Part shown: one piece after another, positions 9,748-17,351 of the stretch | How positions within the stretch are numbered: the stretch's first letter is position 1 | Layout of the letters: each line of letters begins with the position of its first letter | Translations under genes and position numbers: made by a program | NCBI RefSeq assembly: GCF_030263895.1 | Contig: NZ_CP127161.1 | Coordinates: 1,364,001-1,428,000 of the forward strand | Length of the DNA stretch: 64,000 nucleotides | Reading direction: 5' to 3' | Source of the DNA: Proteiniborus sp. MB09-C3 | Lineage (GTDB): Bacteria > Bacillota > Clostridia > Tissierellales > Proteiniboraceae | The notes under the pieces: model-generated | The model's input: only the letters and a program-made list of their open reading frames with translations | Told to the model about the DNA's origin: nothing | Databases searched by the model: none

Positions 9748-10026
9748 ATGAGTAAGAAATATACCCTAAATTTTAAATATGATATTATGGATTTAAATGG
9801 TCAATTTGTTTTATCTCAACGTAATGAATATGAATCAAATGATATAATAGTTCTTAATTCAATTGGACAATTGATAATTACATTATTAAGAGATAAAGTA
9901 AGCATTGATGAAATAGTGTCTAGCATACATTCTAAAACAAAAGACACAAGTATAGATACTATTGAGAAAGACGCTATAGAATTTATCAATAATTTAGTTG
10001 AAGCAGGCATAGCTGATGTTGTTTAA
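9748..10026 (+). CDS. PqqD-like RiPP recognition protein
   Basis: This 92-residue protein has the PqqD/RRE pattern: an N-terminal beta hairpin (GQFVLSQRNEYESNDIIVLNSIGQLI) and a helical second half with DEIVSSIHSKT and EAGIADVV at the end. PqqD-like proteins bind precursor leaders and present them to radical SAM enzymes. The ribosome site GAGGAGG lies in the end of the upstream exporter gene, so the two are translationally coupled. Together with the maturase at 1741 and the small peptide at 3069 it supports a RiPP locus, although more than 6 kb and dead IS elements now separate them. Confidence 0.8.
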   Translation: MSKKYTLNFKYDIMDLNGQFVLSQRNEYESNDIIVLNSIGQLIITLLRDKVSIDEIVSSIHSKTKDTSIDTIEKDAIEFINNLVEAGIADVV

Positions 10027-10135
10027 GTTTTAAGATAGACTATTTTGTAGTGAGGCCACCAACATAGACAAGATTAATAGCAATGGATAGATAGTCAGTT
10101 ATATGTATAGAGTTTAAGGGGTAAATGAGTTAAAA

Positions 10136-10178
10136 TGCTAGCTAAAGCGATAAGATATTGCTTAAACTGGCATTTTTC
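10136..10178 (+). terminator. Rho-independent terminator
   Basis: ATGCTAGCTAAAGC pairs imperfectly with GCTTAAACTGGCAT and is followed by TTTTTCT. It closes the exporter/PqqD transcription unit. Confidence 0.6.
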
Positions 10179-10182
10179 TACT

Positions 10183-10295
10183 TTATAGCACTATTATAAT
10201 ATACGCTTACATTTCTTTATTATTGTATTTTTAAGCTCAGCTTGTGCAAAAGATTCGCATAAGGTCATAGATGTTTTAAAAGATAAAATACATTA
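10183..10295 (-). pseudogene. duplicated 3' end of the XRE regulator gene
   Basis: The bases closely match 20-130 of the window, the C-terminal codons of the regulator at 27-941, in the same orientation (for example CTTACATTTCTTTATTATTG, and AAGCTCAGCTTGT). Nothing upstream of this tail is present. It abuts an ABC-ATPase fragment at 10302, marking a recombination junction. Confidence 0.8.
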
Positions 10296-10301
10296 TTACT
10301 T

Positions 10302-10569
10302 TGGAGAAAAACAAAGGTTATGTATTATTTGGGAATTAATGAAGGATAGCGAAATCTTAATATTAGATGAATATACATCTGCATTAGATTCTATCACCAT
10401 TGGAAAAAACATTGTGCAATATGCCGAAAAAGAAATGTTGGAAAAAGGGGCTGACAGTTTTTATGTCACTGTTTATAATCCAGCAAAAATATTTTGGGAG
10501 AATTGTGGTTATGTGAATACGGAGAAAATTGCATTCAATGGGCTTCAAATATATAAAAAGGCTAAATGA
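10302..10569 (+). pseudogene. chimera: ABC ATPase Walker B piece fused to GNAT tail
   Basis: Bases 10302-10399 are a near copy of 9435-9530 in the ABC exporter (RLCII, MKDSEILILDEYTSALDS). After TCTATCACC the reading frame continues directly as IGKNIVQYAEKEMLEKGADSF, the C-terminal half of the GNAT acetyltransferase also found at 16658-17179. The fused frame is open from ATG 10339 to TGA 10569 (76 aa). Neither catalytic unit is complete, so function is unlikely, although the frame is intact. Confidence 0.8.
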
Positions 10570-10739
10570 ATAATAATGGATAATAATTAAAGAAGAGTTT
10601 CAAGAATTTTAAATAAGGAAAGTAATAAATCTTGTTAAATAGTAAATGAATGTCTGAGAATATAATAAAATCTTCCACAGTAAAAAAACAAGATAAACCG
10701 TAGGAGATTTTATTTATAGGAAATAAACATCTATTTCTT

Positions 10740-11456
10740 ATGTTTTTGTATTTTTGCTTTAAATCAACCTCAAAAGCTAGGAGCTATATTTTAATTTTTA
10801 TAATGCTATTAACTATAGTACATGGAGAAAGAAATAAATTAATTAGTAGAGAAACAATTTCAAATTCCGAGCAGAATAAGTTAAATGGAAATAATTTAAT
10901 AGCATCAATCAGAGAACAGCACAAAGATGTTGGCTTAAAATGGCTGGACGGTTTAGATATGACTAATGTACATTTTTTACAATTAGATGAGGATGTTGAT
11001 TATGAAATAGCGATCTTAGATAGGAATGCAGAAGTTGAGGAAGAAAATTTTATAATATTTGAGACTAATAATAATCAATATGATATTTTATTTAGAGGAG
11101 CTAATATTGAACAATATTTTGTACCTTTGAATAGCAGGTTTATAGTTATGGAAACTAAGCTCAGTGGAATAGGAACTGGTGTTTTTGGTAGTGAATATCT
11201 AATCTATACTTATGATGATTCAATATTTGAAATGGTATGGTCAGGAAATAAATATATGATACATAGTAAAAATGATACAGACATAATAGATAAAGTTATT
11301 GGTAAAATTGACTTAGTTGGCAATAAATTAGAGTATACTTATATTAATCTTACAACCAATAGTTCAGGAGAATATATAAATTACCAAGAATATATAGATA
11401 TATATGTTTTTAAAAATAATAATTTTGAATTTCTAGATTCTATAGGAAGAAAATAA
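10740..11456 (+). CDS. membrane-anchored hypothetical protein, N-terminally shortened copy
   Basis: Strongly similar to the protein at 17352-18104, sharing segments such as KLISRETT/I and GIGTGVFGSEYLIYTYDDS. Compared with that copy, about 60 bases carrying the ribosome site and first ~14 codons are missing between ATAAACAT and CTATTTCTT, so translation would have to begin at ATG 10740 without a good ribosome site. One hydrophobic N-terminal segment and a ~190-residue acidic soluble domain remain. The domain loosely recalls extracytoplasmic repeat proteins (DLDxD-like LDEDVDYEIAI). It is probably a decaying paralogue; function unknown. Confidence 0.6.
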   Translation: MFLYFCFKSTSKARSYILIFIMLLTIVHGERNKLISRETISNSEQNKLNGNNLIASIREQHKDVGLKWLDGLDMTNVHFLQLDEDVDYEIAILDRNAEVEEENFIIFETNNNQYDILFRGANIEQYFVPLNSRFIVMETKLSGIGTGVFGSEYLIYTYDDSIFEMVWSGNKYMIHSKNDTDIIDKVIGKIDLVGNKLEYTYINLTTNSSGEYINYQEYIDIYVFKNNNFEFLDSIGRK

Positions 11457-11507
11457 TAAAGATACTATTTATATAGCTGGTGGATATACAATAAAGGAGT
11501 TATAGAT

Positions 11508-12032
11508 ATGAGAAATGAACATCTGATAGAAAAGATTATGTTAGCAAAAAAAGATATTGCTAATGCTATATTTTTCATAGACAGATATAAACCTTTAATA
11601 ATCAAGTATAGTACAATTAATGGTATTTTTTATGAAGACTTATATTCAGATTTACTAGAAATTACGTTGATTGCGATAAAAAAATTTAAGTATCTAGATA
11701 TAGTGTAAATTTATTATTTAAAATTTTACAATAAAAGATGTGAAAATTTTTACTTTTTATATAATAAGCCTCTTTTTTTATTAAGGGGGGACATTTTTAT
11801 GTATAATACGGATAATAGCTTAGAAGGAATATTAGAAAGGCATCTAATTAGCTATTTAAAAAAGCTTCCAAAAAATAAAAAGCTATTAATTTATAAGAAT
11901 ATAATTGAAAATAAATCATTGACTGACTCTGCTAGAGAAATAGGTATAAGTAAACAATTAGCATATTCCTATAAAAAACAAGTTCTAGAAAATTGCAAAA
12001 AAATATTGGAGAATATGACCACTAGTACATAA
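11508..12032 (+). pseudogene. TcdR/BotR/UviA-like sigma factor interrupted by one stop
   Basis: The first part (11508-11708, 66 codons) resembles sigma-70 region 2 (FIDRYKPLIIKYSTINGIFYEDLYSDL). The second (11799-12032, 77 codons) resembles region 4 with an HTH (SLTDSAREIGISKQLAYSYKKQ). Both lie in the same reading frame, and the 90 bases between them are open apart from the single TAA at 11706. They read YYLKFYNKRCENFYFLYNK, a plausible region 2.4. Total length of 175 codons is normal for the clostridial toxin/bacteriocin sigma factors. Each half has its own ribosome site (AAAGGAG before 11508, AAGGGGGG before 11799), so a working two-part sigma factor, as in Bacillus SigO/RsoA, is an alternative to simple decay. 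Confidence 0.75.
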
Positions 12033-12164
12033 TGAAATATGGGCATGAAACCAATTAGTTACTTTTCTGGATGTGAAATTAAGTGTAATCAAGGATGACT
12101 AAGGTGATTATTGTTCTTCGGTTTACATCAACACAAGAACAGTTACACCAAAGCAAAGCTAGTT

Positions 12165-12818
12165 CTTGATTTGCCATGAATATATAAGAAGTCCAAGAAA
12201 TGAAGTTATTCAACTAAGACTAAAAAACAGTCAAGGCTTAGTTGATATGGGCATCGATAAAGATTCAAATGAAGTAGCAAAAGCCAAAGAAAATGAAACA
12301 ATAAAAGGCTTACCAGTATCATGCCACAGGCAGAGCTAAAGAAGCTAGACTTCCTGATGGTGCAAGACACTCACCTAACAGAAACAGCTAAGATGGCAGA
12401 CGTGGTTATTCCAGCAGTAGGCTTTGCAGAATCTGAGGGAACATTTACAAGCTCAGAAAGAAGAATTCAAAGAATAAACAAAGCTATTATTCCAATGAGT
12501 GGATATGAAAACTGGAAGGTAATAGTAGAGCTTGCAAGAGTACTTGGAACTAACCTAGACTACACTAGCGCAAAAGATATATTTGCAGAGTTAACTACAG
12601 TAAGAAAGAATTACTTCAGAGCTAATATCTGTGATAACAGCACAACCTTCTGGCCAGTAAATGGAAGCAATGTACTATACACAGAAGGATTCAACTTCGA
12701 AGATAAAAAAGCAAGGCTACAAACAGTATCAGATGGAGAACTATTTATAGAAAAAGCAAACACAAATTACCTAAGAAATCAGTTTATTGAGTTTCTTAGG
12801 GAGAAAGAGTTAATCTAG
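12165..12818 (+). pseudogene. molybdopterin oxidoreductase (FdhA/NuoG-like) fragments
   Basis: The long open part, 12321-12818, encodes the molybdopterin-binding region of a formate dehydrogenase/NuoG-type subunit (FLMVQDTHLTETAKMADVVI, then ESEGTFTSSERRIQRINKA) and its C-terminus. Just upstream in another frame are YIRSPRNEVIQLRLKNSQ and GLVDMGIDK, pieces of the N-terminal half. The catalytic and Fe-S binding portions are missing. A second copy of only the last ~130 bases lies at 13754-13886, behind the HEPN/MNT pair. It is a gene relic rather than an enzyme. Confidence 0.8.
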
Positions 12819-12826
12819 TCATAAAT

Positions 12827-12871
12827 AAGGTTGGTTAAGGTATATAATGCTGCTTTAACTAACCTTTTTAT
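12827..12871 (+). terminator. Rho-independent terminator
   Basis: AAGGTTGGTTAA pairs with TTAACTAACCTT, with one G-T pair, and is followed by TTTATT. It sits just behind the oxidoreductase relic and probably belonged to it. Confidence 0.75.
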
Positions 12872-13047
12872 TATTACAAGATATATAGGATATATAAAAC
12901 TATAAAATCAGTAATTTTTACTTTTAATAGGTAAATATCTGTTGCTGAAGAAGGTTGTTCAATAATTAAATTCGAAAAGTAGTGTAAACAAGCCATAATA
13001 TAGTATATAATATAGGTAAATATACAAAGAACTGGGAGTGTATTTAA

Positions 13048-13458
13048 ATGGAATATAATAATTACACTTATTGGCTTGAGATGGCTGAATATGATTATCA
13101 AACAGCTATAGCGATGCTTAGAGCAAAGAGATATTTATATGTCGGATTTATGTTGCATCAAACTATAGAAAAAGCTTTTAAAGCCTATTACGTATTGCTT
13201 AAATCTGAAAATCCTCCATTTATTCATAGCCTAATGAGGTTAGCACAAAATGGTGAATTCTATGACGATATACCAGAAGAGATGAAGGACTTAATTGATA
13301 TTCTGGAGCCCCTAAATATAGAGGCTAGGTACCCAAGTCACAAAGAGAAGCTTATGAATGAGCTTAATGAGGATCGTTGTACGGATATATTAGAACATAC
13401 GGAGGTGTTATATAAATGGATAACAGAGAAATTTCTGAAAGAATCAACAGATTCGTAG
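13048..13458 (+). CDS. HEPN-domain toxin (HepT-like)
   Basis: 136 residues with the HEPN fold pattern: YWLEMAEYDYQTAIAMLRAKRYLYVGFMLHQTIEKAFKAYYV, then PLNIEARYPS. RCTDILEH near residue 110 fits the RX4-6H RNase motif. HEPN proteins paired with MNT nucleotidyltransferases act as RNase toxins that the partner silences by adding AMP to a Tyr near the active site (type VII toxin-antitoxin systems). The MNT gene overlaps its end by 43 bases. The ribosome site CTGGGAGTG precedes ATG. The pair sits between two copies of the oxidoreductase tail, suggesting insertion with duplication. Confidence 0.88.
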   Translation: MEYNNYTYWLEMAEYDYQTAIAMLRAKRYLYVGFMLHQTIEKAFKAYYVLLKSENPPFIHSLMRLAQNGEFYDDIPEEMKDLIDILEPLNIEARYPSHKEKLMNELNEDRCTDILEHTEVLYKWITEKFLKESTDS

Positions 13459-13724
13459 AATCTGTAATACCTGAATATAACCCAGAAAAAATTGTTTTAT
13501 ATGGATCGTATGCAAAGGGTACTAATAATGAAAATAGTGATATTGATATAGCAATAATAGTTGATGAGGTAAAAGGAAGTTTTTTAGAAAAAGAAGCACG
13601 ACTATATAAAATTAGAAGAAATATAGATTCTAATATAGAGCCAATATTAATAGAAAAGAACAGCGATAGAAGTGGTTTTTTAAATCATATATTAAGTTAT
13701 GGACAGGTACTATTTTCAAGATAA
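13416..13724 (+). CDS. MNT-domain nucleotidyltransferase antitoxin (MntA-like)
   Basis: A minimal nucleotidyltransferase of 102 residues with GSYAKGTNNENSDID, the GSX10DXD motif that binds metal and ATP. MNT partners of HEPN toxins transfer AMP to the toxin. The ribosome site CGGAGG lies inside the upstream HEPN gene. The strong overlap keeps toxin and antitoxin synthesis coupled. No inactivating change is seen. Confidence 0.88.
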   Translation: MDNREISERINRFVESVIPEYNPEKIVLYGSYAKGTNNENSDIDIAIIVDEVKGSFLEKEARLYKIRRNIDSNIEPILIEKNSDRSGFLNHILSYGQVLFSR

Positions 13725-13753
13725 GATAAAGGGAAGCAATGTGCTTAAATATA

Positions 13754-13886
13754 AGATTTCAACTTTAAAGACAAAGAAGCAAGACTACAAACAGTATCAG
13801 ATGGAGAGCTATTCATAGAAAAAGCAAATACAAATAATCTAAGAAATCAATTTATTGAGTTTCTTAGGGAGAAAGAGTTAATATAA
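13754..13886 (+). pseudogene. second copy of the molybdopterin oxidoreductase 3' end
   Basis: About 130 bases match 12680-12818 closely, including CTACAAACAGTATCAGATGG and TTTCTTAGGGAGAAAGAGTT, with the same C-terminal frame ending at TAA 13886. The HEPN/MNT pair lies between this and the first copy, so the arrangement is a direct repeat flanking a toxin-antitoxin module. Confidence 0.85.
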
Positions 13887-13900
13887 TTATAAATGAAAGC

Positions 13901-13936
13901 CAGTCAAAGCGATAATTTTCGTCTTGACTGTTTTTT
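13901..13936 (+). terminator. Rho-independent terminator
   Basis: CAGTCAA and TTGACTG form the outer stem, with AGCG/CGTC inside, followed by TTTTTTCC. Confidence 0.75.
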
Positions 13937-14143
13937 CCTAACTCCTCTCCTTATATTTTTATGAATTAAGTTTATATATTCAATAAGAACTGCCATTAAT
14001 GCAGTAACTTAGTATATCTAAATTAAGTGGATATCTTGTTTTAAAATACCTGTTACTATATAATCAAATTATAAAGGTCTAAAGGTCAAAAAGTATAATA
14101 AATAGATAAATATTATTGTTTATATTATTCAGGGAGTGATATT

Positions 14144-14503
14144 ATGTTTAATCCTTCTCAAATAACACAACAAGAAGTGTTCTCTTTAACAAAAAAGTAT
14201 GTTGAAAAAATAAAGCCAATATTGGAAGATAAATTAAAAAAGGTCGTTATTTTTGGCTCTTATGCTAGAGGTGATTTTGGTCTAGAGTCTGACATAGATA
14301 TTTTAATTTTAGTAGATGAAGATGAAAAGAAAATAAGTAAATACAATAAAGAAATGGCAGTAGTTGAGGTTGATATAAACCTAGAGTATAACACAGTTTT
14401 AGCACCAATACTCATTAGTGAGAAAAAGTTTTCACAGTATAAAAATGTCATTCCTTTTTATCAAAATGTAGTTAATGAAGGGGTAGTAGTGTATGAGCAA
14501 TGA
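14144..14503 (+). CDS. MNT-domain nucleotidyltransferase antitoxin, second pair
   Basis: 119 residues with GSYARGDFGLESDID (GSX10DXD), the metal/ATP site of MNT proteins. It precedes its HEPN partner, the reverse order of the pair at 13048-13724, so this is a separate subfamily and not a tandem copy. AGGGAGTG precedes ATG. The end overlaps the original HEPN start at 14493 by 11 bases. Confidence 0.87.
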   Translation: MFNPSQITQQEVFSLTKKYVEKIKPILEDKLKKVVIFGSYARGDFGLESDIDILILVDEDEKKISKYNKEMAVVEVDINLEYNTVLAPILISEKKFSQYKNVIPFYQNVVNEGVVVYEQ

Positions 14504-14894
14504 ACTTAAATAATTAGCAAAATACAGGTTTGGAAGAGCAAAAGAAGACTTAGAAAATTCAAAAGTGAATTATAGAGATAATTATTTAAAGGGTTCGTTA
14601 AACAGATCATATTATGCTATTTTTCATGCAATGCGAGCTGTCAATGCGCTAAGTGGCTTTGATTCTAAAAAACACTCTGGTGTAATTGCTTATTTTAATC
14701 AATACTATATAAAGACTAAAGAATTTGATAATAGCCTATCTACTATTGTACAGCAGGCATTTAAGACACGCAATAAAAGTGATTATGATGATTTTTACAT
14801 TGTTAGTCGAGATGAAGTCGAAGAGCAATTGCAAAATGCAGAAATTTTTATTATGACTGTAGAAAAATATCTTAGAGAACTTTCAATATTATAA
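14493..14894 (+). pseudogene. HEPN-domain toxin with early stop codon
   Basis: Reading from ATG 14493 gives MSNELK, then TAA at 14511, then in the same frame LAKYRFGRAKEDLENSKVNY and the full HEPN domain (RSYYAIFHAMRAV, RNKSDYDDF) to 14894. The overlap with the antitoxin stop and the length of the restored product (133 codons) show that 14493 is the ancestral start. The nonsense codon at position 7 would abolish or strongly reduce toxin synthesis unless translation restarts, for example at ATG 14565, which lacks a clear ribosome site. Confidence 0.8.
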
Positions 14895-14994
14895 GATAAG
14901 CTACAGAGGTCATTAGCATACTACATATCAGTAGAAACAATTTATAGAACTTGCCCGAAAACCTCCGTTGTTTATCTCGGAGGATGAAGGGGCA

Positions 14995-15029
14995 TTAATT
15001 TAAGGTGGTTAGATACCACCTTAAATTAA
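14995..15029. repeat. perfect 15-bp inverted repeat
   Basis: TTAATTTAAGGTGGT and its exact complement are separated by the five bases TAGAT. A smaller hairpin, CCTCCG/CGGAGG, lies at 14962-14983. There is no U tract after the large stem, so it is not a standard terminator. It may be a recombination or element end next to the transposase remnant. Confidence 0.6.
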
Positions 15030-15059
15030 CATTACACTAACTTCTGATTTTGAATATAT

Positions 15060-15275
15060 TCCATAGGTTTACTAAATATACCACATCCATCGCTTAGTCA
15101 AGTGGCATCCAAATGCGAAGAATATCAGTTGGGTTTAACAATTTCCAAAGAAGCAATCTATAAAAGGTTAGAAAAATCTTCTTTTCTTTTACAGGAAATG
15201 TTTAAATATATCATGCACCAAATTATGAATAAAGTTATTTCTGTAAAAACAGCTTTTCCTAACGAACCTAAGTAA
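15060..15275 (+). pseudogene. IS4-like transposase N-terminal remnant
   Basis: The frame reads PHPSLSQVASKCEEYQLGL, then TISKEAIYKRLEKSSFLLQ, then MHQIMNKVISVKTAFPNEP and a stop. This resembles the N-terminal part of IS4-group transposases. The catalytic DDE core is absent. It is a short relic between the second toxin-antitoxin pair and the metallo-hydrolase. Confidence 0.6.
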
Positions 15276-15307
15276 TACACTTCAGAAATTATTTAATGTG
15301 AAAAAAT

Positions 15308-16198
15308 TTATTTTACAAAATAATATAGCTTTCCGTTTTCAATATAGTTTTCAATATATCCTCTTTCATATAGGTAAGCTATAAAGGCAGATATAGAAGA
15401 AAGATATAGAAGATATTGAACATACTCTGGGTCTGGGATTTCATTAAGAATCATTATGTTTTGAAGCAAGTCCTCCCTTGTTTGAGGCTGTTCTAGTATT
15501 GTCTTGCATTCTTCAAGTAGTTCATTTATTGCCGCAATGTTTTCATCTGCTAAATTCACGATTTCCTCTTTTGAATATATTGACTCAGAATGAGCCACTA
15601 CAAAAATATCTGCACTTATTTCCTTGATATATCCTAGAGTATTCAATGAATCTTCGATGCTGTATAGGTATGGAATTGAGTATTTTCCAAGAATATATGT
15701 ACTAAAAATGCTGTCACCGAGAAAGCATACCTTGTCAGGAGTGATGACTCCAATTTGCTCTATTGAATGACCCTTTAATGAGACTATTTCAATTTTCTCA
15801 TCGTTAATTTTGTTTATCCCGTATTGAAGAATGTCATTAACCTTTATAGACTTTGCTTTATTAACCCCTTTTGGAGGAAGCGCCCCAAAAAGATTAGTCG
15901 GTTGGAGTTCAGTATTTTCCATGTAGAGCTTTTCCTTTTCCGAAGTATAAGTGATACATCCTGGATAAGCTTCAGTAAGGTATATATTTCCTCCACAATG
16001 ATCAAGGTGATTGTGGGTGTTGATTATATATTTTGGATGAAGTCCATTAAATTTTAAGACTTCTTCTATTTTCCTTGCTATTGTATTATTAATTCCCGCG
16101 TCTACAAGCAAGCAGTTTTTATTCTTATATGTGAATACTCCTATGTTTGTGTTGCTTGGAATATAATAAGTATTGCCCTTTAGCTTTATGAGTTCCAT
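15308..16198 (-). CDS. metallo-beta-lactamase-fold hydrolase
   Basis: 296 residues with the zinc motif HNHLDHCGG near residue 62 (HxHxDH), a later metal-binding GHS (LKGHSIEQIG), FLGDSIF and VVAHSE, all typical of the MBL superfamily. The C-terminal ~80 residues form a helical extension ending in ERGYIENYIENGKLYYFV. There is no signal peptide, so the enzyme is cytoplasmic; the substrate is unknown (glyoxalase II-like and many others share the fold). AAGGAGCTGAAATA precedes ATG. It stands alone on the minus strand. Confidence 0.85.
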   Translation of the reverse strand: MELIKLKGNTYYIPSNTNIGVFTYKNKNCLLVDAGINNTIARKIEEVLKFNGLHPKYIINTHNHLDHCGGNIYLTEAYPGCITYTSEKEKLYMENTELQPTNLFGALPPKGVNKAKSIKVNDILQYGINKINDEKIEIVSLKGHSIEQIGVITPDKVCFLGDSIFSTYILGKYSIPYLYSIEDSLNTLGYIKEISADIFVVAHSESIYSKEEIVNLADENIAAINELLEECKTILEQPQTREDLLQNIMILNEIPDPEYVQYLLYLSSISAFIAYLYERGYIENYIENGKLYYFVK

Positions 16199-16542
16199 TA
16201 TTTCAGCTCCTTGTCTTATTGATTTACATTTTATATTTTAAATTAAATTTGTTTCTCATGCAAAGCATCAATTTTCTTGCTGGCCATTTCACATTAGATT
16301 AGTATAACAATTCAGCTTAACTATTATTTTAAAACAATTTACAATTTTTTAAAAGCTAGGTTAGTCTAAATGTATGTAAGGAGGAGAAATTGGTATGCTA
16401 TAAAAATTAGAGATTGCAGCTGTGAAGTGCATCCTCCATACTTTTTTTCAATTACATAACCTACTTATATTAAGTATATATATAGCCAAGTCTCTATATT
16501 GTATAATTTTTAGGGGTCAAAGCAACTAACTTTGCATTTATA
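16199..16542. other. intergenic region without recognised gene
   Basis: AT-rich spacer between the MBL-fold gene and the third leader copy. AAGGAGGAG at 16379-16387 precedes GGTATGCTATAA, which allows only a two-residue frame. No RNA gene is recognised. Confidence 0.4.
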
Positions 16543-16724
16543 TTGATTATTTTCCATAATATGATAGAATCTTACTGAGATGAGAAAACGGCGAGAGAAG
16601 CTAGAAAAGAGAGCCAAGCAGGACACAAGGTGAGAAGGAACAATAAGGAAATGGTATTTGCTAAACCATCAGAAAAATTGTACTTTATTGAACAACTGTA
16701 GTATCAGAAAGGAAAATAATAATG
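16543..16724 (+). promoter_or_regulatory. shared promoter/leader, copy 3
   Basis: TTGATT (16543-16548) and TAGAAT (16565-16570) are spaced 16 bases. The stretch 16631-16724 is identical to 7902-7995 in copy 2, including the ribosome site and the ATG that starts the ABC exporter there. Here that ATG is followed by GTA TAA, so the original downstream gene has been replaced. Confidence 0.65.
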
Positions 16725-17179
16725 GTATAAAAAACATAGAACAAAATAGCAGCTTTAAATTAAAATACGGAAAGAGTTCCATTATAGCAGAATCTGGATT
16801 AGGAAAATCAATACTTTTAAATATGATAATCGAAAATAAAACTCAAGGCAGATTAATTTATGCAGATCAGAAAATAGTTGGATTTATTATCTGGATGATT
16901 GATGAAGAGCGTAATGATTATAGTGTGATTCCAGGGTATGGCACCATTCTCGAAATAGGCTTAGCCAAAGATTACAGAAATAAAGGCATTGGAAAAAATA
17001 TTGTGCAATATGCTGAGGAACAAATGTTGGAAAAAGGGGCTGACAGTTTTTACGTTACTGTTTATAATCCAGCAAAAATATTTTGGGAGAATTGTGGTTA
17101 TGTGAATACGGAGAAAATTGCATTCAATGGGCTTCAAATATATAAAAAGGCTAAAGGAATAATAATGGATAATAATTAA
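16658..17179 (+). pseudogene. GNAT acetyltransferase fused to ABC-like N-terminal fragment
   Basis: The open frame reads through the leader, then FKLKYGKSSIIAESGLGKSI (resembling an ABC ATPase Walker A region, GxSGxGKS), then IIENKTQGRLIYADQKIVGF. From there it is a GNAT domain: DYSVIPGYGTILEIGLAKDYRNKGIGKNIV is the acetyl-CoA loop (R/Q-x-x-G-x-G/A as RNKGIG). The normal GNAT N-terminus is missing, and the start at 16658 lies in another frame of the conserved leader with no ribosome site. An internal ATG at 16823 would give a shortened GNAT. The product is probably inactive, or a chance fusion. Confidence 0.6.
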
Positions 17180-17351
17180 AGAAGAGTATTGAGAATTTTA
17201 AATAAGGGAAGTAATAGATCTTATTAAATAGTAAATGAATGTCTGAGAATATAATATAATAAAATCTTCTAAAGTAAAAAATAAGACATCATGGAAGATT
17301 TTGTTTATAGGAAATAATCATAATGAGAGAATTAACAAGGAGAGAAAGCAT

